This document shows, piece by piece, positions 36,401 to 47,700 of a stretch of DNA of 64,000 nucleotides. The first letter of the stretch is position 1. Every line of letters starts with the position of its first letter. This DNA comes from Apoderus coryli (Eukaryota; Arthropoda; Insecta; Coleoptera; Attelabidae), in the NCBI GenBank assembly GCA_911728435.2, contig OU452198.1, positions 35,803,902 to 35,867,901 of the forward strand, written 5' to 3'. The notes below the pieces were generated by a model. That model saw only the letters and a list, made by a program, of their open reading frames with translations, had not been told where the DNA came from and ran no database searches. Position numbers and translations under genes: made by a program.

Positions 36401-37560
36401 TTTACTGATTTTCATATCCACAATTTGTGGTTGGTCTTTCTATATTCGGGGACACCCTGTATATATTATTCATAGAATTTGTATCTATGCCTATATTCTT
36501 TTGTTTTAGAAAGATTAATTAATAAAAAAATAAAAACAAATTTAATCAAACTGTATTTTTAAAGTTTCGGAAAATTAAAAAAGTGTGTTCGGAAAAAATA
36601 CATTCCTTACTTTTACGTTCTTTCGTAATAATAATAATTGCTAAACCATATTTGTTTTATTATTTTACGCTGACGTAATTATCAATCTAATTCTAAAATT
36701 TAAAGTTATTTTTAATGACACGAGGAAAAAAATATATAAAATCATGAATAAAAAAAATATATCTACGTATACTAACATAGTATCTAAACTTTTATTTTAA
36801 AAATCTTAACTATGCTTTTCAAAAAAAGTTTGATTGCATTTTATTGTTAGATATAAAATTTATATTATTTATTATTTAAATCTATTGCTAAACAGAAAAT
36901 ATTTAAAAAAAAATAATTGTTAATATTAAGTTAAGTTTTTGGAAATCATGTTATTAACTGTTATTAATTTGCAATATAAAAATATTTTTATTAGTAATAA
37001 TTCTTGATATCAAGAAAGACATAAAGTTATTAAATGAGATTATTTTTTGGTTTGACTGCAACACCTTTTGAATATTTTGTTCTGATATCCATGCTTGTTC
37101 TTATATTATATTATTTTTTACAAGTGACTAATAATTCAAAATATTCAACGCTGAACGAAAGACAGATAGTATATACAACATGAAGGTGGATTCACATTTC
37201 AGAATAACATGTGAACATGGTGTATGCTTACTCCAGTCATTTTATTCTTGTATTTGCAAATGTGAACCCAGCTTAATAACAATGTTAATAAATTTCAACA
37301 ACAATAATTCAAAGATAGTAACAATTATCATATTCGACTATTGTTTTATTAATTGAAGTTGTAACAATCTAGAGAAAGCAGTATAGTTGAAAAAAGATAT
37401 CAACTAATAATTTCTTGTAAAAATCTAGTTATTCGCTATAGAAATTATCATCAAATTTTAAAATGTGGCTTGACTAATTTTACTATAAATTCGCCAAAAC
37501 TTACGTCATGAATATTTCTTACCATTAATTCTAAGAACAATATGAATTATTATTGATTAA
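33413..37560. other. long AT-rich intergenic stretch, no gene recognised
   Basis: About 4.1 kb between the Gas2-like gene and the Cys-rich gene. No frame exceeds 65 codons. It contains a cluster of TGTTATATAACA-type palindromes (about 34430-34860) and a lone ACACCCTGTATATA terminus near 36462. Confidence 0.45.
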
Positions 37561-37623
37561 CCTGATCATATCTTTTATTATTATTATTGTCAGCAATTTT
37601 ACAATATTATACAACTATATTTA

Positions 37624-37848
37624 TTAATTTGTAATTATATTGTTTATAACTAATTGTTCATGTGTTTTTATTTCTTTACATTCAATTTCTTCTTTTCCTG
37701 TTTCGGTAATCACAAACATATGATTAAATTGTGTTTCATTGCGACATTTTACTAATAATTCACAACAAAAACATTTAAAATGTGTACAATCTGGCTTAAA
37801 GCAGTTAGCTTGGATCTTTGAGGAAGTGCCTAATGAAGATGATTTGTT
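37624..37848 (-). CDS. Cys-rich gene exon 3: C-terminal region and stop
   Basis: 225 nt. Acceptor TTTGTAG; encodes ANCFKPDCTHFKCFCCE and a hydrophilic tail ending IITN, with TAA at 37626-37624 and an AATAAA overlapping just after the stop. Confidence 0.68.
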   Translation of the reverse strand, partial: NKSSSLGTSSKIQANCFKPDCTHFKCFCCELLVKCRNETQFNHMFVITETGKEEIECKEIKTHEQLVINNIITN

Positions 37849-39352
37849 CTACAAACGAAAACATATTTGAACTTATTTTAAATTATATAACATAAATGTG
37901 TAATAATTAACATTTCCCGCTTGATAAGAAGAGCGACATAGTTAAGATAGCACTAAGGAAGCTCAAATAAATGAGCGAAACTTTGGCTTTTTCTTGAAAG
38001 TTGAGTTTCATTGTGATCTATAATTCCGCCGTCCAACAGATTTATAAAAAAAAGATACAAGGTGTTAAAGTTTTTTGTAAATATGTAGGTAACTTTTTTT
38101 TTTTAATTAATCAAACATCTCCTTACCGCTTTCTTTCAAATTTGACAGCGTTCTTGATAGAAATAGGGAGCTTATATAGATATTGAAACAGTTTCAATTT
38201 GTTCTTTTCAAAATTATGTATTTTCACGATACTTTTTGTTGTTATTATATTATGTTATATTTTTCTTCTATTGATGATGAAAATTTTATATTTTCTAAAC
38301 AAGTTTTAATATATTTTTGGACAATCGGAGTTGTTTATTTCAATAATAGAAATACCTATGTAGTTAATACTAAATAAATATATTGATATTAGGTTACACA
38401 ATTAGATCATTCATGATAATATAGATTAATGTTAAATGCGTCAATCAAGCATTCACCTTTTCTAAATATAACAGTCGTGAGAGCATATTTTGTCAATGTT
38501 CCATCACTTGTAATCAGAAATAGGATTAGGCCAAATTTCTTCGCTTAACTGCGATATTTGTGATATATTAAAAGTGAGATTACAATCTAGAAGCACACAC
38601 AATTCTTTGCTGGAGTCGTTACATAATTTTGTCGTTAATTTGTCGAAGGTATTTGCAATATGTATATGATTATTGTCTGTTCCAACAGACTTTTTTTAAG
38701 TGCTGAACATTCAACTAACGTCAAATTGATTAGTTGACAAATAGTGTCAATATGATGCGAAAGCTATTGACTATAAACATATTATAGAAACTATCAATTT
38801 ATAGTTAACTAAACTGTTACTATGTTGTAGGAGCCTGTTAGTGTATTCATTCTATGAGAAAAGTTTTTTTCGTGTCATAATACCAAATACTATAATAACG
38901 ATCATTTTCTATTGATTATTTTTATATACATTAGAAACACTGTTTATAATTGAAGTTAGGATTATAAAATCTTACATAAATTGAATGCTTTCTTTTGCAA
39001 CACATTGTACTTTTTGAGCATTGCAGCATCTGGCACTTGCCACAAGTGAAAATTGAATCTTCGTAACTACAATGCAATTTACTGGCAGATAATGGGCAAA
39101 ATATCTTATTCCAAGCACAGAATCTTGCACAGCATACTAAAAATAAATGCAACAGCATTAAATAAAAAAATAAAAGAAAATTTTACAAATTTTCAATGGT
39201 GTAATTAATTATTCACTGATACTAATGAATGGATTTACAATATACGTACCTAATATAACCAAAATTAGAACATAAATTAAAATTCCGTAAAAAATAAATT
39301 CAGAAATATCCGGCTTATTGTTAATTTTTTCTTGTGCATCTGATAAATTCAT
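37624..39352 (-). CDS. novel small Cys-rich single-pass membrane protein, 3 exons
   Basis: Exons (minus) 39250-39352, 38976-39136 and 37624-37848 join in phase (1, then 0) to 489 nt: 162 residues plus stop. All junctions are GT..AG (donors GTACGT and GTAAGA; acceptors TTTTTAG and TTTGTAG). Residues 1-18 are hydrophilic, 19-35 form a hydrophobic membrane segment (FIFYGILIYVLILVIL), and 36-162 hold 17 cysteines, including CC at 36-37 and 80-81, CGKC at 66-69 and CFCC at 114-117. There is no cleavable signal peptide in front of the hydrophobic segment, so a signal anchor is likely. I recognise no family; a Ly6-type pattern was considered but does not fit. Intron phases and uninterrupted frames argue for a real gene. 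It lies alone between the Gas2-like gene and the P450. Confidence 0.7.
38976..39136 (-). CDS. Cys-rich gene exon 2: ten cysteines
   Basis: 161 nt. Acceptor TTTTTAG, donor GTAAGA, ends in phase 0. Encodes CCARFCAWNKIFC, FTCGKCQMLQC and MCCKRKH. Confidence 0.68.
39250..39352 (-). CDS. Cys-rich gene exon 1: start and membrane segment
   Basis: ATG at 39352-39350; 34 codons plus 1 nt. Donor GTACGT. A short first exon followed by a 113 bp intron. Confidence 0.65.
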
Positions 39353-39460
39353 ATTATTTGTATGGAAAATGCAAGTATGGATTATCATGTCAAATATTTT
39401 TTAACTGTCAGAGGTAGGTAACGGGTTTCAGATACCTATTGCCACAACTGTATAGGGTGA

Positions 39461-39830
39461 TCCATTAAAGCCGCCCATACACACTACGGTGTACCTTAGA
39501 GATGACCTGCACAGGTTTGCCTGCGCAGGTCAGCCGACGGTGCGCGGAGACGTTCCGGTGTACCGGAGCGGTCTTCAGTTCTTGTTGCGATGGCATCGAT
39601 TGAAGTCGATGATGCGGTGGCATTGGGCCTTGCTTTAATTTTGAAGATGAAAGATACAAAACCAGTGAAAAGGAAGCGAAGAAAGTGGTAAGGATTGGTT
39701 ATTGAAGCGAAAAACATGTAGTCATGTTAACCTATTGAATGAATTAAGATTTGAACCAGAAGATTTTAAAAACTATCTCCTATGATATAAAAAGAAGACA
39801 CCGTTATGAGAAACAGTATTTCTATAAACT
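39461..39830 (+). pseudogene. PIF/Harbinger transposase N-terminal fragment
   Basis: A GC-rich, hairpin-prone start (TAAAGCCGCCCATACACAC, 39473-39491) typical of Harbinger ends precedes an ATG at 39590. The coding remnant reads KRKRRKW, then one frame over KDWLLKRKTCSHVNLL and FEPEDFKNYL, then KEDTVMRNSIS. This is the N-terminal block of PIF/Harbinger nuclease proteins. The DDE region is absent. Confidence 0.7.
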
Positions 39831-40212
39831 TTTATTTGTTAAGTCTAGCGATTTGATTGGACCATATGTCTGTTCTGCTAGTAGATGCTCCTTAAATAAT
39901 ATTAATAATAATAAGCGTTTATTTCTAACAGATAAATCCATTTACAGGAAGTTCACATTACATGAAATCAGTAATAATACTGAATGTGCCACAATATACA
40001 AATATCTAAACAATAAAAATCACACAATACTAATTGGATTGACTCCGACTATAATACAAGTTTGGATCTAACGAAAGCGTAATATAACAGTTTCAATGAA
40101 AGCATTTGCTATTTCTAATGATAAATCCGAGCGACTGCGAGGAACGAATGGTTATTCCTCATCAAATGTAACCTCCAAATCCGTAATTTCATGCAACCTA
40201 TAATAATAATCC

Positions 40213-40545
40213 TAATTGGTAGGCAGGGTACCCAAACAACATCGTTGGGTAATGGGGAGTAGCGCCCCCACCTTCCCAGCTAGAGGGGGAAATCGGTACC
40301 CCCAAGGGTTGAGAAACAACACTAAATCTCACCCTTTGCCGGCCGGGTGTTTTCCAGACCAACTCCTAGCCAACACCTACCCGCGGTTAGAGATATTGAA
40401 AGCCGTGTAGGCCCCCACACCCTACCGAATAAGATAATCGGTCAAGGGCAAGGTGGCGGGGCGCAACTGGACGAGCCCGACAATGATGACGGCCGCAATG
40501 GACAAGGCCGCCTTGAATGGACAATATTCGATATGTGATCAGCCT
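40213..40545 (+). repeat. GC-rich non-LTR 5'-end fragment, copy of the one at 46402
   Basis: About 330 bp nearly identical to 46402-46720: GCAGGGTRCCCAAACAA, GTAGCGCCCCCACCTTCCCA, TTTGCCGGCCGGGTGTT and CCTACCCGCGGTT are shared. Base composition is far above the AT-rich surroundings. It ends just as the coding part would begin. Confidence 0.7.
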
Positions 40546-40554
40546 CACCATACT

Positions 40555-40922
40555 ATTCATGTATCAGAGGACTTTTTTACTGAATGAAAGAAACAATGTT
40601 AAACACACACCAAGAGGAAATAATATCCACACTGCCGTGTAGCGTGTAACGAACTGACCGGTTGAAAAATCTTAAGGTCATCCACATGCAAGTCTTCTGC
40701 AATTTATTGACTCTATAAGATCATTGCAAATTGACTCTATAAGATCATTGCAAAATAAATCAAACCTACAGAGGTCCTAGGTTTGATCTATGAGACTCGC
40801 CAGAGGCCAAGGGGTAAGCTCCATTCTACCCAAAATTATGCAACTTAGCTAACAGCAAAAAATGATCGATCAAACGCTTTGCTAAAGTCGGTGTAAAAAA
40901 CGTCAATCTGTTGAACACGATC
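40555..40922 (-). pseudogene. Jockey-like reverse transcriptase fragment
   Basis: The minus strand encodes motif A VQQIDVFYTDFSKAFDR (40865-40915), then a shortened stretch with GLIYFAMIL, then LHVDDLKIF (motif C). The central part is deleted. A 24-bp direct duplication at about 40707-40755 (TTGACTCTATAAGATCATTG twice) lies inside it. Confidence 0.65.
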
Positions 40923-40924
40923 CG

Positions 40925-41287
40925 ATGCTGAGCAAATATGCTCAGAAAGCGCTGCGTAAAGACAGACAGGGAGAATACATGTATGCAGTCCTTAACAAAG
41001 AAACTAGGGATGCCATTCCTTCCAGAGGCAAATTTGTTGTGAAGTCGCTTGCCAGCAGTAATAGCATCAGCGGCAAATATGTTTGCGACATTCAGGACAT
41101 CTTATCTTGGTTAAACCCAATTAACTGGAGAAAGGCTGTGAAACGACATGAGCATCACAGAAGAATCTTGCAAAGGCATCCATCCACGAGATCTCCTGTG
41201 GGTTCGAGTAACAAACACCATTACGCGTCACGTTACCAGGCTCTCTGGAGCGGTTGGTCCTATGTACCAATCACCAAAAAAGCCTAG
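40925..41287 (+). CDS. unidentified 120-codon ORF
   Basis: An open frame begins MLSKYAQKALRKDRQGEYMY and continues ETRDAIPSRGKFVVKSLASS and CDIQDILSWLNPINW, then turns basic (KRHEHHRRIL). Composition of the first 70 codons looks like former coding sequence. I do not recognise it. It abuts retroelement debris, so it may be a piece of an unknown element; no splice partners were found. Confidence 0.3.
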   Translation: MLSKYAQKALRKDRQGEYMYAVLNKETRDAIPSRGKFVVKSLASSNSISGKYVCDIQDILSWLNPINWRKAVKRHEHHRRILQRHPSTRSPVGSSNKHHYASRYQALWSGWSYVPITKKA

Positions 41288-41625
41288 GGTTTTCTTTTAT
41301 TGGTCTTTCACAATTCACAATAATAAATTGAAATTCTTGGTACAAATAACAAATATATTTTAATATAATATACTACTAATAATTATAATATAATCACAAA
41401 TTACAATACAATATGCATAACGTTCTGGCAGTTGAATATGCCAACACTTCCCGTTAAATATTAGATACAGTCTATTAACCTAACCTGAAGCAACAATTTT
41501 TTTGTCAAATTAATTAATTAGAATAAAAAGATTAATATAATATCATCAATACAATATCGTACAACATTTATCATATGTCAGTTATTCCAAAACAATGTCT
41601 AGCTAGTATTTTTGTGTCGCATACA

Positions 41626-41789
41626 TTATTCTCGAGGTTCCATCAGAAGCCCTGGGTTCTCTTTAAATCGTAGAACTAGATGAGTTTTTAATTTAATATC
41701 TTCAATTTTCTTCAATGGACAGGAGAACTTGTAGCGTCTTATAATGTTTGCCACTATGACTTTGATACTCATAAATGCGTATTTTTTAC
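41626..41789 (-). CDS. P450 exon 11: C-terminus
   Basis: 164 nt ending in TAA at 41628-41626. Acceptor ATTTTAG. Encodes [20 protein letters not shown] and the beta-4 tail ending MEPRE. Confidence 0.92.
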
Positions 41790-44700
41790 CTAAAATATTT
41801 AGAAAATATATTGCTGCCAAATTTATTTTTAAATGTAAATAAATAAATATTTAATGCACTATAACAAATTTATCATAACTAAAAAATAATATACTTATTT
41901 ATTCTAAAGAAAATAACAAATAAATAAACTCTTAAAAAAGTAGTCCATTCTGGAGTGGAGTAAATTCTATTTAATAGGAATGGAGGACTGACTTTTATTC
42001 CTATTCAATAAAAAAATAAATAAAATATTCCCGCTGACCCGACGAGGCGAAGTGTCTTAGACAAGACCTTAATCTTGGGAATGCACGGGTGAAATTCTAG
42101 TCCTATACTCAACGATTATAATCGAATATTAATTTACTCAAAAATAGCTATACCAGTAAAATAAAACTTAAAATAATTGTTCAAATTGAGTTTCTTAAAC
42201 TTCAATGTAGTTTTTGCGTACATTAATCTTTGGTATTACAAGCGGCCAATAGACTCAGTTGCAGTCCTCGAGATAATAGTTTAACCTTAAAAATATGTGA
42301 CGTTTGTGATACATAATGTGTTGTAGTCTATATAATTTAGTTAATTGCTGCGATGAAGAAATGCAGCTACAGTTGATGTTGCAGTGTAGAAACGCAGCCA
42401 TAGCTGATGACATATACACACACACATAATGTCACACTTTGAAGTATTTTGCAAGTTTTTACAACGTTTTTCGTATATCAACTTGTTTTAAATATTGTAC
42501 GTTATATTTAATAGTGTTTCGAAAGTGTACACATATTTTCGTTATAACAAAAAATAGGTTTCGACGACGCTACAATACCAACTGAAGGCTCGAAACCTCG
42601 TGTAACCGATAGGTTATGGATTATTAAAGGTTACAGCATCAGATGGCCCCACCTCTTAACCCCCACAGCATTATCTCGCCCAAGTATTGTTTTTTATTTT
42701 TCAAACCCTTACGAACACGCTCACGTAAAATAAACTTGAATGCTGCAGTGCTAACTTTTCGTTATCGCTTGAAAACTTGTTGGACGGATGACTTATTTAT
42801 AAGTCACGCGCACATGACAAATATAGCGCATGACTTAGTAATGAGTCATGAGCAGCGAACATGCTAAGTTAACTAACATGCAACTTTGTCCTTTTCTTGC
42901 ATTTTTAAGACAAAGATGCCTCTATCACTCGTTATAATAGTTTAACGAACATTTCTATTATCTACAGAGTTGTAAAATATTAACATCGTGAAGTCGAAAA
43001 ACGACCTCATTTGTCGAAGCAAAAAGAATTCACTGTGACGGCTAAAATCAGCGCATTGGGGTTATAATTGTTCCCCAACCACATAGTCAGTAAATTTAGC
43101 CACCCTCCTCTGCGATTATCATTTGTTTTCTAACCATAAACATTAGCTCGGAAGAAAATACTACAACATTTAATTAATATGGGTCTCAGGAGAACATAAA
43201 TATAAAATATTCGATTAAATGTACACTCAACATTTCAAAAAAATCATGGTAACTGCAAATGTTAAATAGTAGCTGTTACTTTTTAATAAATTCACTTATC
43301 TCTGAAGGAGTTTTAAAGAAGTTAACAAATAGACTACTTAATTTGATTCATATTATTCGGCTCGCGTAAAACATGACCTTAAATTTAAACTTTACGAATG
43401 CCATAAATTGAGTTAGGTTTAAAAACACAAAATATATTAAAATTACCTATACAATTTCTGGCGCCATAAGAAAATGGTATATATGTACACGGATGACGTT
43501 TCGCTGTTTCTTCAGGTAAGAATCTATCAGGGTCAAATTTTAATGGATCTTTCCAGTACTTCGGATTTCTGTGTATCCCAAAAATATATATCAATACTGT
43601 GGAGCCTTTAACTAAAACATCATCACCTAAAACATAAAATTGTGGTGTTGAAGTACTTTTTAAACAAACTTGATAATTAATACGTACCAATATCCAAATC
43701 ATCTGTAACTGAACGTAAAATATATCCACCAGGTGGGAAAAGTCTTAAGGTTTCTTGAATAACTCTTTCGGTATATTGCATTTTTGGAAAGTCCTCTGGT
43801 AATGGTGGTCGATCTGGTCCCATGACTTCCAACACCTCATCCAAAACTTTTTGCTGTAGAAAAAGAACAAGATTATTATTAATTGCGAGAACCAGCGGTA
43901 ACGAACGGATCACTCTATCCCAAATTCACAAACAATCAAAGCACAGAAAAATATGGCTCAGCATTCACAAAGTAAACACTTTCCACAGTGAGGACAAGAA
44001 GTCTTAGACCAGAGGTATCGTCAAGGGAGAATGAGCTTGACAGATGCACGAACTCCTAACATAGTAGGCCGCCATGTCCTTGACAGTGGCGTATCGTCTT
44101 ATGGGGTGCAAATTAAGTAGAAAAAAAAGTTTATATAAATTTTTTTACCAATCGTGACTATCAGTTTTTAATATCATTTTTTCATTTAAAATAAAACAAA
44201 TATAGATTATTTTAATAACGTACTCATTTCAAACATTTACAATCAATTTTGAGTTATTTTATGAAAATGTTTCCAATCGTGTTGCATTTTTCACGGTACT
44301 TGTGGTTTAAGCTTTTTATTTTATAACTATCTAACCTCTAACATTAATAGTTTTAGTTCTTTGACAATTCTGCGTCTTGTACTGCTATCCATGCTGGTAG
44401 CAGAGCTCTGATGAAGCTTTCGAGGACTGCAACAGGAAAGAAAGAATAATAAAATTCTAAATGAGATAGACCTGTAAATAAATTACCTATAACTTGAGGC
44501 AATTCTTCGACGCTTTGTTGTCCTGTCCGCGCGTTTTCCTCAGTTGTCCAGTTGGTTTTCTGAACTAAAATGAAAACTGCGGTTTGCTAAGAATGCTCAT
44601 TAGGTAGGTACCTATAAATCTTTAAAAAAAGCAATTACAACAATGGTAGCTTAGAAAATTGTATTAACAAACCTTTGTTTTTATGATTTTAATTCCGTCT

Positions 44701-47700
44701 TGGGAACATAAGCTGTTGCTCGATGAGGAGAGGAACATAGTGCCTCCAGGAAATTAAGAAAATCGTCAGTTTTAAAATGGTTGAGCACACTAACTTAAAT
44801 GGTCTCAACACCCAATTCTCTGGCTGGATTCCCAACGTAGTCAGCTATATATATTGTAAATTTTCATCTTTTGGAATTATACAAAATTATTATAAAATGT
44901 ATAATTTGTATAAATGCCTCCATTCATATTTTGTCTTTAACTATTAAAATTTACTACCTATTCCTATAGAATTGAATACACGACACTGCATTTTTAGGTT
45001 ATGGTCACATTACTACTTACCGAGGAAATGAAATTTCTTCTTGCCCACGTTTTTTGTAGTTTTTGCACGATTTTACAACACATACCATTGTTTATAAAAC
45101 TTACACAATGACTAAAATTAATAAATAGAAATAAAAACATTTTGCAGCTGCCAACAGAAAACAGCGGCCTCTTATTGGCCTGAATAAAATTCTGGCTTTA
45201 ATAGACGAATCGTAGTTTAACACCAGATTTGTTTTCCCACAGTTGGCACAACAATAGAGGAACATGGACATCCTCAAAAATCGTAGAAGCTCATTCTCCC
45301 TCCTCTATATCTGTTTTAGACATAACAAAAAAGTATACAGGGGCGATCCTTAATTGCATATGTTTTTCTTATAGAACCCCTTGTATATAAACTTACATAG
45401 AAATCGTACCACTGCTAACTTTTGATCAACTATTTTTTTTCTAGAAACTATTCATGATATTGAAAAAAAATATGCCGTTAGAAAAACAATTTAATATCCT
45501 CTAATATGAGTTGAAATCAATCAGAAGTGCTTATCGTTTATATGGGTAGCAACCGATAAACAAATTAATGATTTTTGTGTTGTGGTTTAAGAAGAAGCAC
45601 GGCTTGTCTATTATTGTTTTTCAAATTGCAACAAAAAAGCTCCGTGAAGTACGAGGAGTAGCTATCAATCAGTGGACAGTGAGTAGAAGACTGCAGGAGA
45701 GTAATCTGAGCCATCTAATACTTGCCATTGGTCCAAAGCTTACCCCAGGTCATCATTAAGCACGTCTACGTTTTGCACGTGATCATCTGAATTGGAAATT
45801 AGAACAATAGGGCTCTGTTATGTTTTCAGATGTGACTAGAAAATGCCGCTATAGTAGTGGCTGAAGAAGAAAAGTGTACAGCAGGATCTTGTTGAAAAGT
45901 AAACGATTCGAGTTATCAGAATCCAAATCGTTTCTGGAGCTGTTAAATTACAAGCATCACTTGTTTGAGAAAATTATGTACGGAGATTTGGGAATTATGT
46001 GTGTTGCAGTACGTACCTGAATATCAGGATACATGCCCAATATTGTGAATAGGAAAGCTAACGTTGAAGCTGTAGTTTCCGTACCCTGAAAGAATAGAAA
46101 CGCATGGATTTATTGTAGACAATACTATATTATGGCACCTACCGCTAATATAAAAATCGCAATCTCTCCACGAAGTTCTTCGTTGGTTAAACCAGAATTT
46201 TCCAGAAGCAGGTCCAGAAGCACCTTACGCTTTTGAAGCTCTATAAAATAAAATCATATTTTGAAAAATGCAATGCAAATATTTTATAACACGCTTTGTT
46301 GTTGCTCAACAACAACATCCAAACGATTAGGTATCATTTAAATTAATTTCCATGTCATTTATTAAAAACACTTTAATTTGTTATTAATTAATAATAATAA
46401 TAAGGCAGGGTGCCCAAACAAGATCGTTGGGTAATGGGGAGTAGCGCCCCCACCTTCCCAGCTAGAGGGGGAAATCGGATCGACAACCTGACTCCCAAGG
46501 GTTGAGAAACAACACTAAATCACACCCTTTGCCGGCCGGGTGTTGTCCAGGCCAAATGCCTGCTAACACCTACCCGCGGTTCGAGATATTGAAAGCCGTA
46601 GGGGCCCCCACACCCGACCGAATCGGATAATCGGTCAAGGGCAAGGTGCCGGGGCTCAACTGGACCAGCCCGACAATTATGACGGCCACAATATAAAAGG
46701 ACGCCTTGAGTGAACGGACGCGTTGAGGCACGACCTGATGCTCTGCTATGAGGGCAGCAGTCCCCAACGTAGGAGATATATGGCTCGCATGCATGCGCGG
46801 TGGTGTCAAATGCAACGTAAGAATCGATCACTTACTGCGCAACAATTGCGGGACTATATGTCGTACCTGCGGTGCAGGCGTTATGTTAGGAGAGCTCCGC
46901 CTCCCGATCTGCCGCAGGTACCAGTACCAATGGCGGATAGGAGAGTAGAGGACCCTCCCGTATTGCCTGTTGACCTCGGTGATCGAAGGGCTTTGTGTGT
47001 AGACGCCCGAAGCCACAGGACCCAACCAGAAAGGACGCAAATCTTCGGGATGACCTTCCAGAGGCAGCCGATATCTGGCGCATTAATTGACTTCAGGCTC
47101 TCTCGGCGTGGGGATCGTTGGGCGGGCAATGCCTATGCCGAGAGTGCTAGAGGACGTGTAGAAAAGATCGAGGCCAAGATTCGTGTGGAAAGACAGCACG
47201 CATCTCGTATTCAGTGTGTGATGCAGTAAAGAAGAGCTGGATTGCCTTTCACTGCTAAAGTCCGTCGTATTGCTGCCGAATTACGGCAGACGTATCACAC
47301 GCTTCGTGAAAATTTTCTGCAGACCATCAAGCATCAATGTTGTGACAAAATACGGATGCTGGTGACTGTAAAAAAAGTCACTAGCGAGGCGAGCTAAGGG
47401 GGTCTCCGCGAACTTACAGTTCAAGGAAAAGCCTTCTCGTTTGTTCCTAAGGCCTCCGCGTATTGTCGACAGTCCACCTACCGCGGATCGGGTGGAAGGT
47501 TTCTGGAGGAATATCTATGAGGTGACGATATTGCTTTCAACTAAGACACTCCAGCTCTAGCACAGTTTGGAAGCTTCCTTCGAGGGTTTCCTCTAGGACC
47601 AAACGTGCGATCGGATCACTACTGAGGAAGTTAAAATATTTTGTTCTTGGGAAACGGTGACAGTTAGGTATAGGGAAGCCTAATATCATTTGATAGAGTA

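Noticed and set aside
39751..40071. 106-codon frame following the Harbinger fragment, considered as an intact gene
   Set aside because: Its first part overlaps the Harbinger coding strand in the wrong frame and the rest is Asn/Lys/Ile-rich without motifs.
42340..42420. Hammerhead-like GAAAC and CTGATGA strings near repeated GCAGC motifs
   Set aside because: The order and pairing do not form stems I-III; considered coincidence.
46520..47129. Several overlapping frames of 65-103 codons on both strands at 46.5-47.1 kb
   Set aside because: They are shadows produced by the GC-rich non-LTR sequence; only the 168-codon plus frame matches the element's coding strand.
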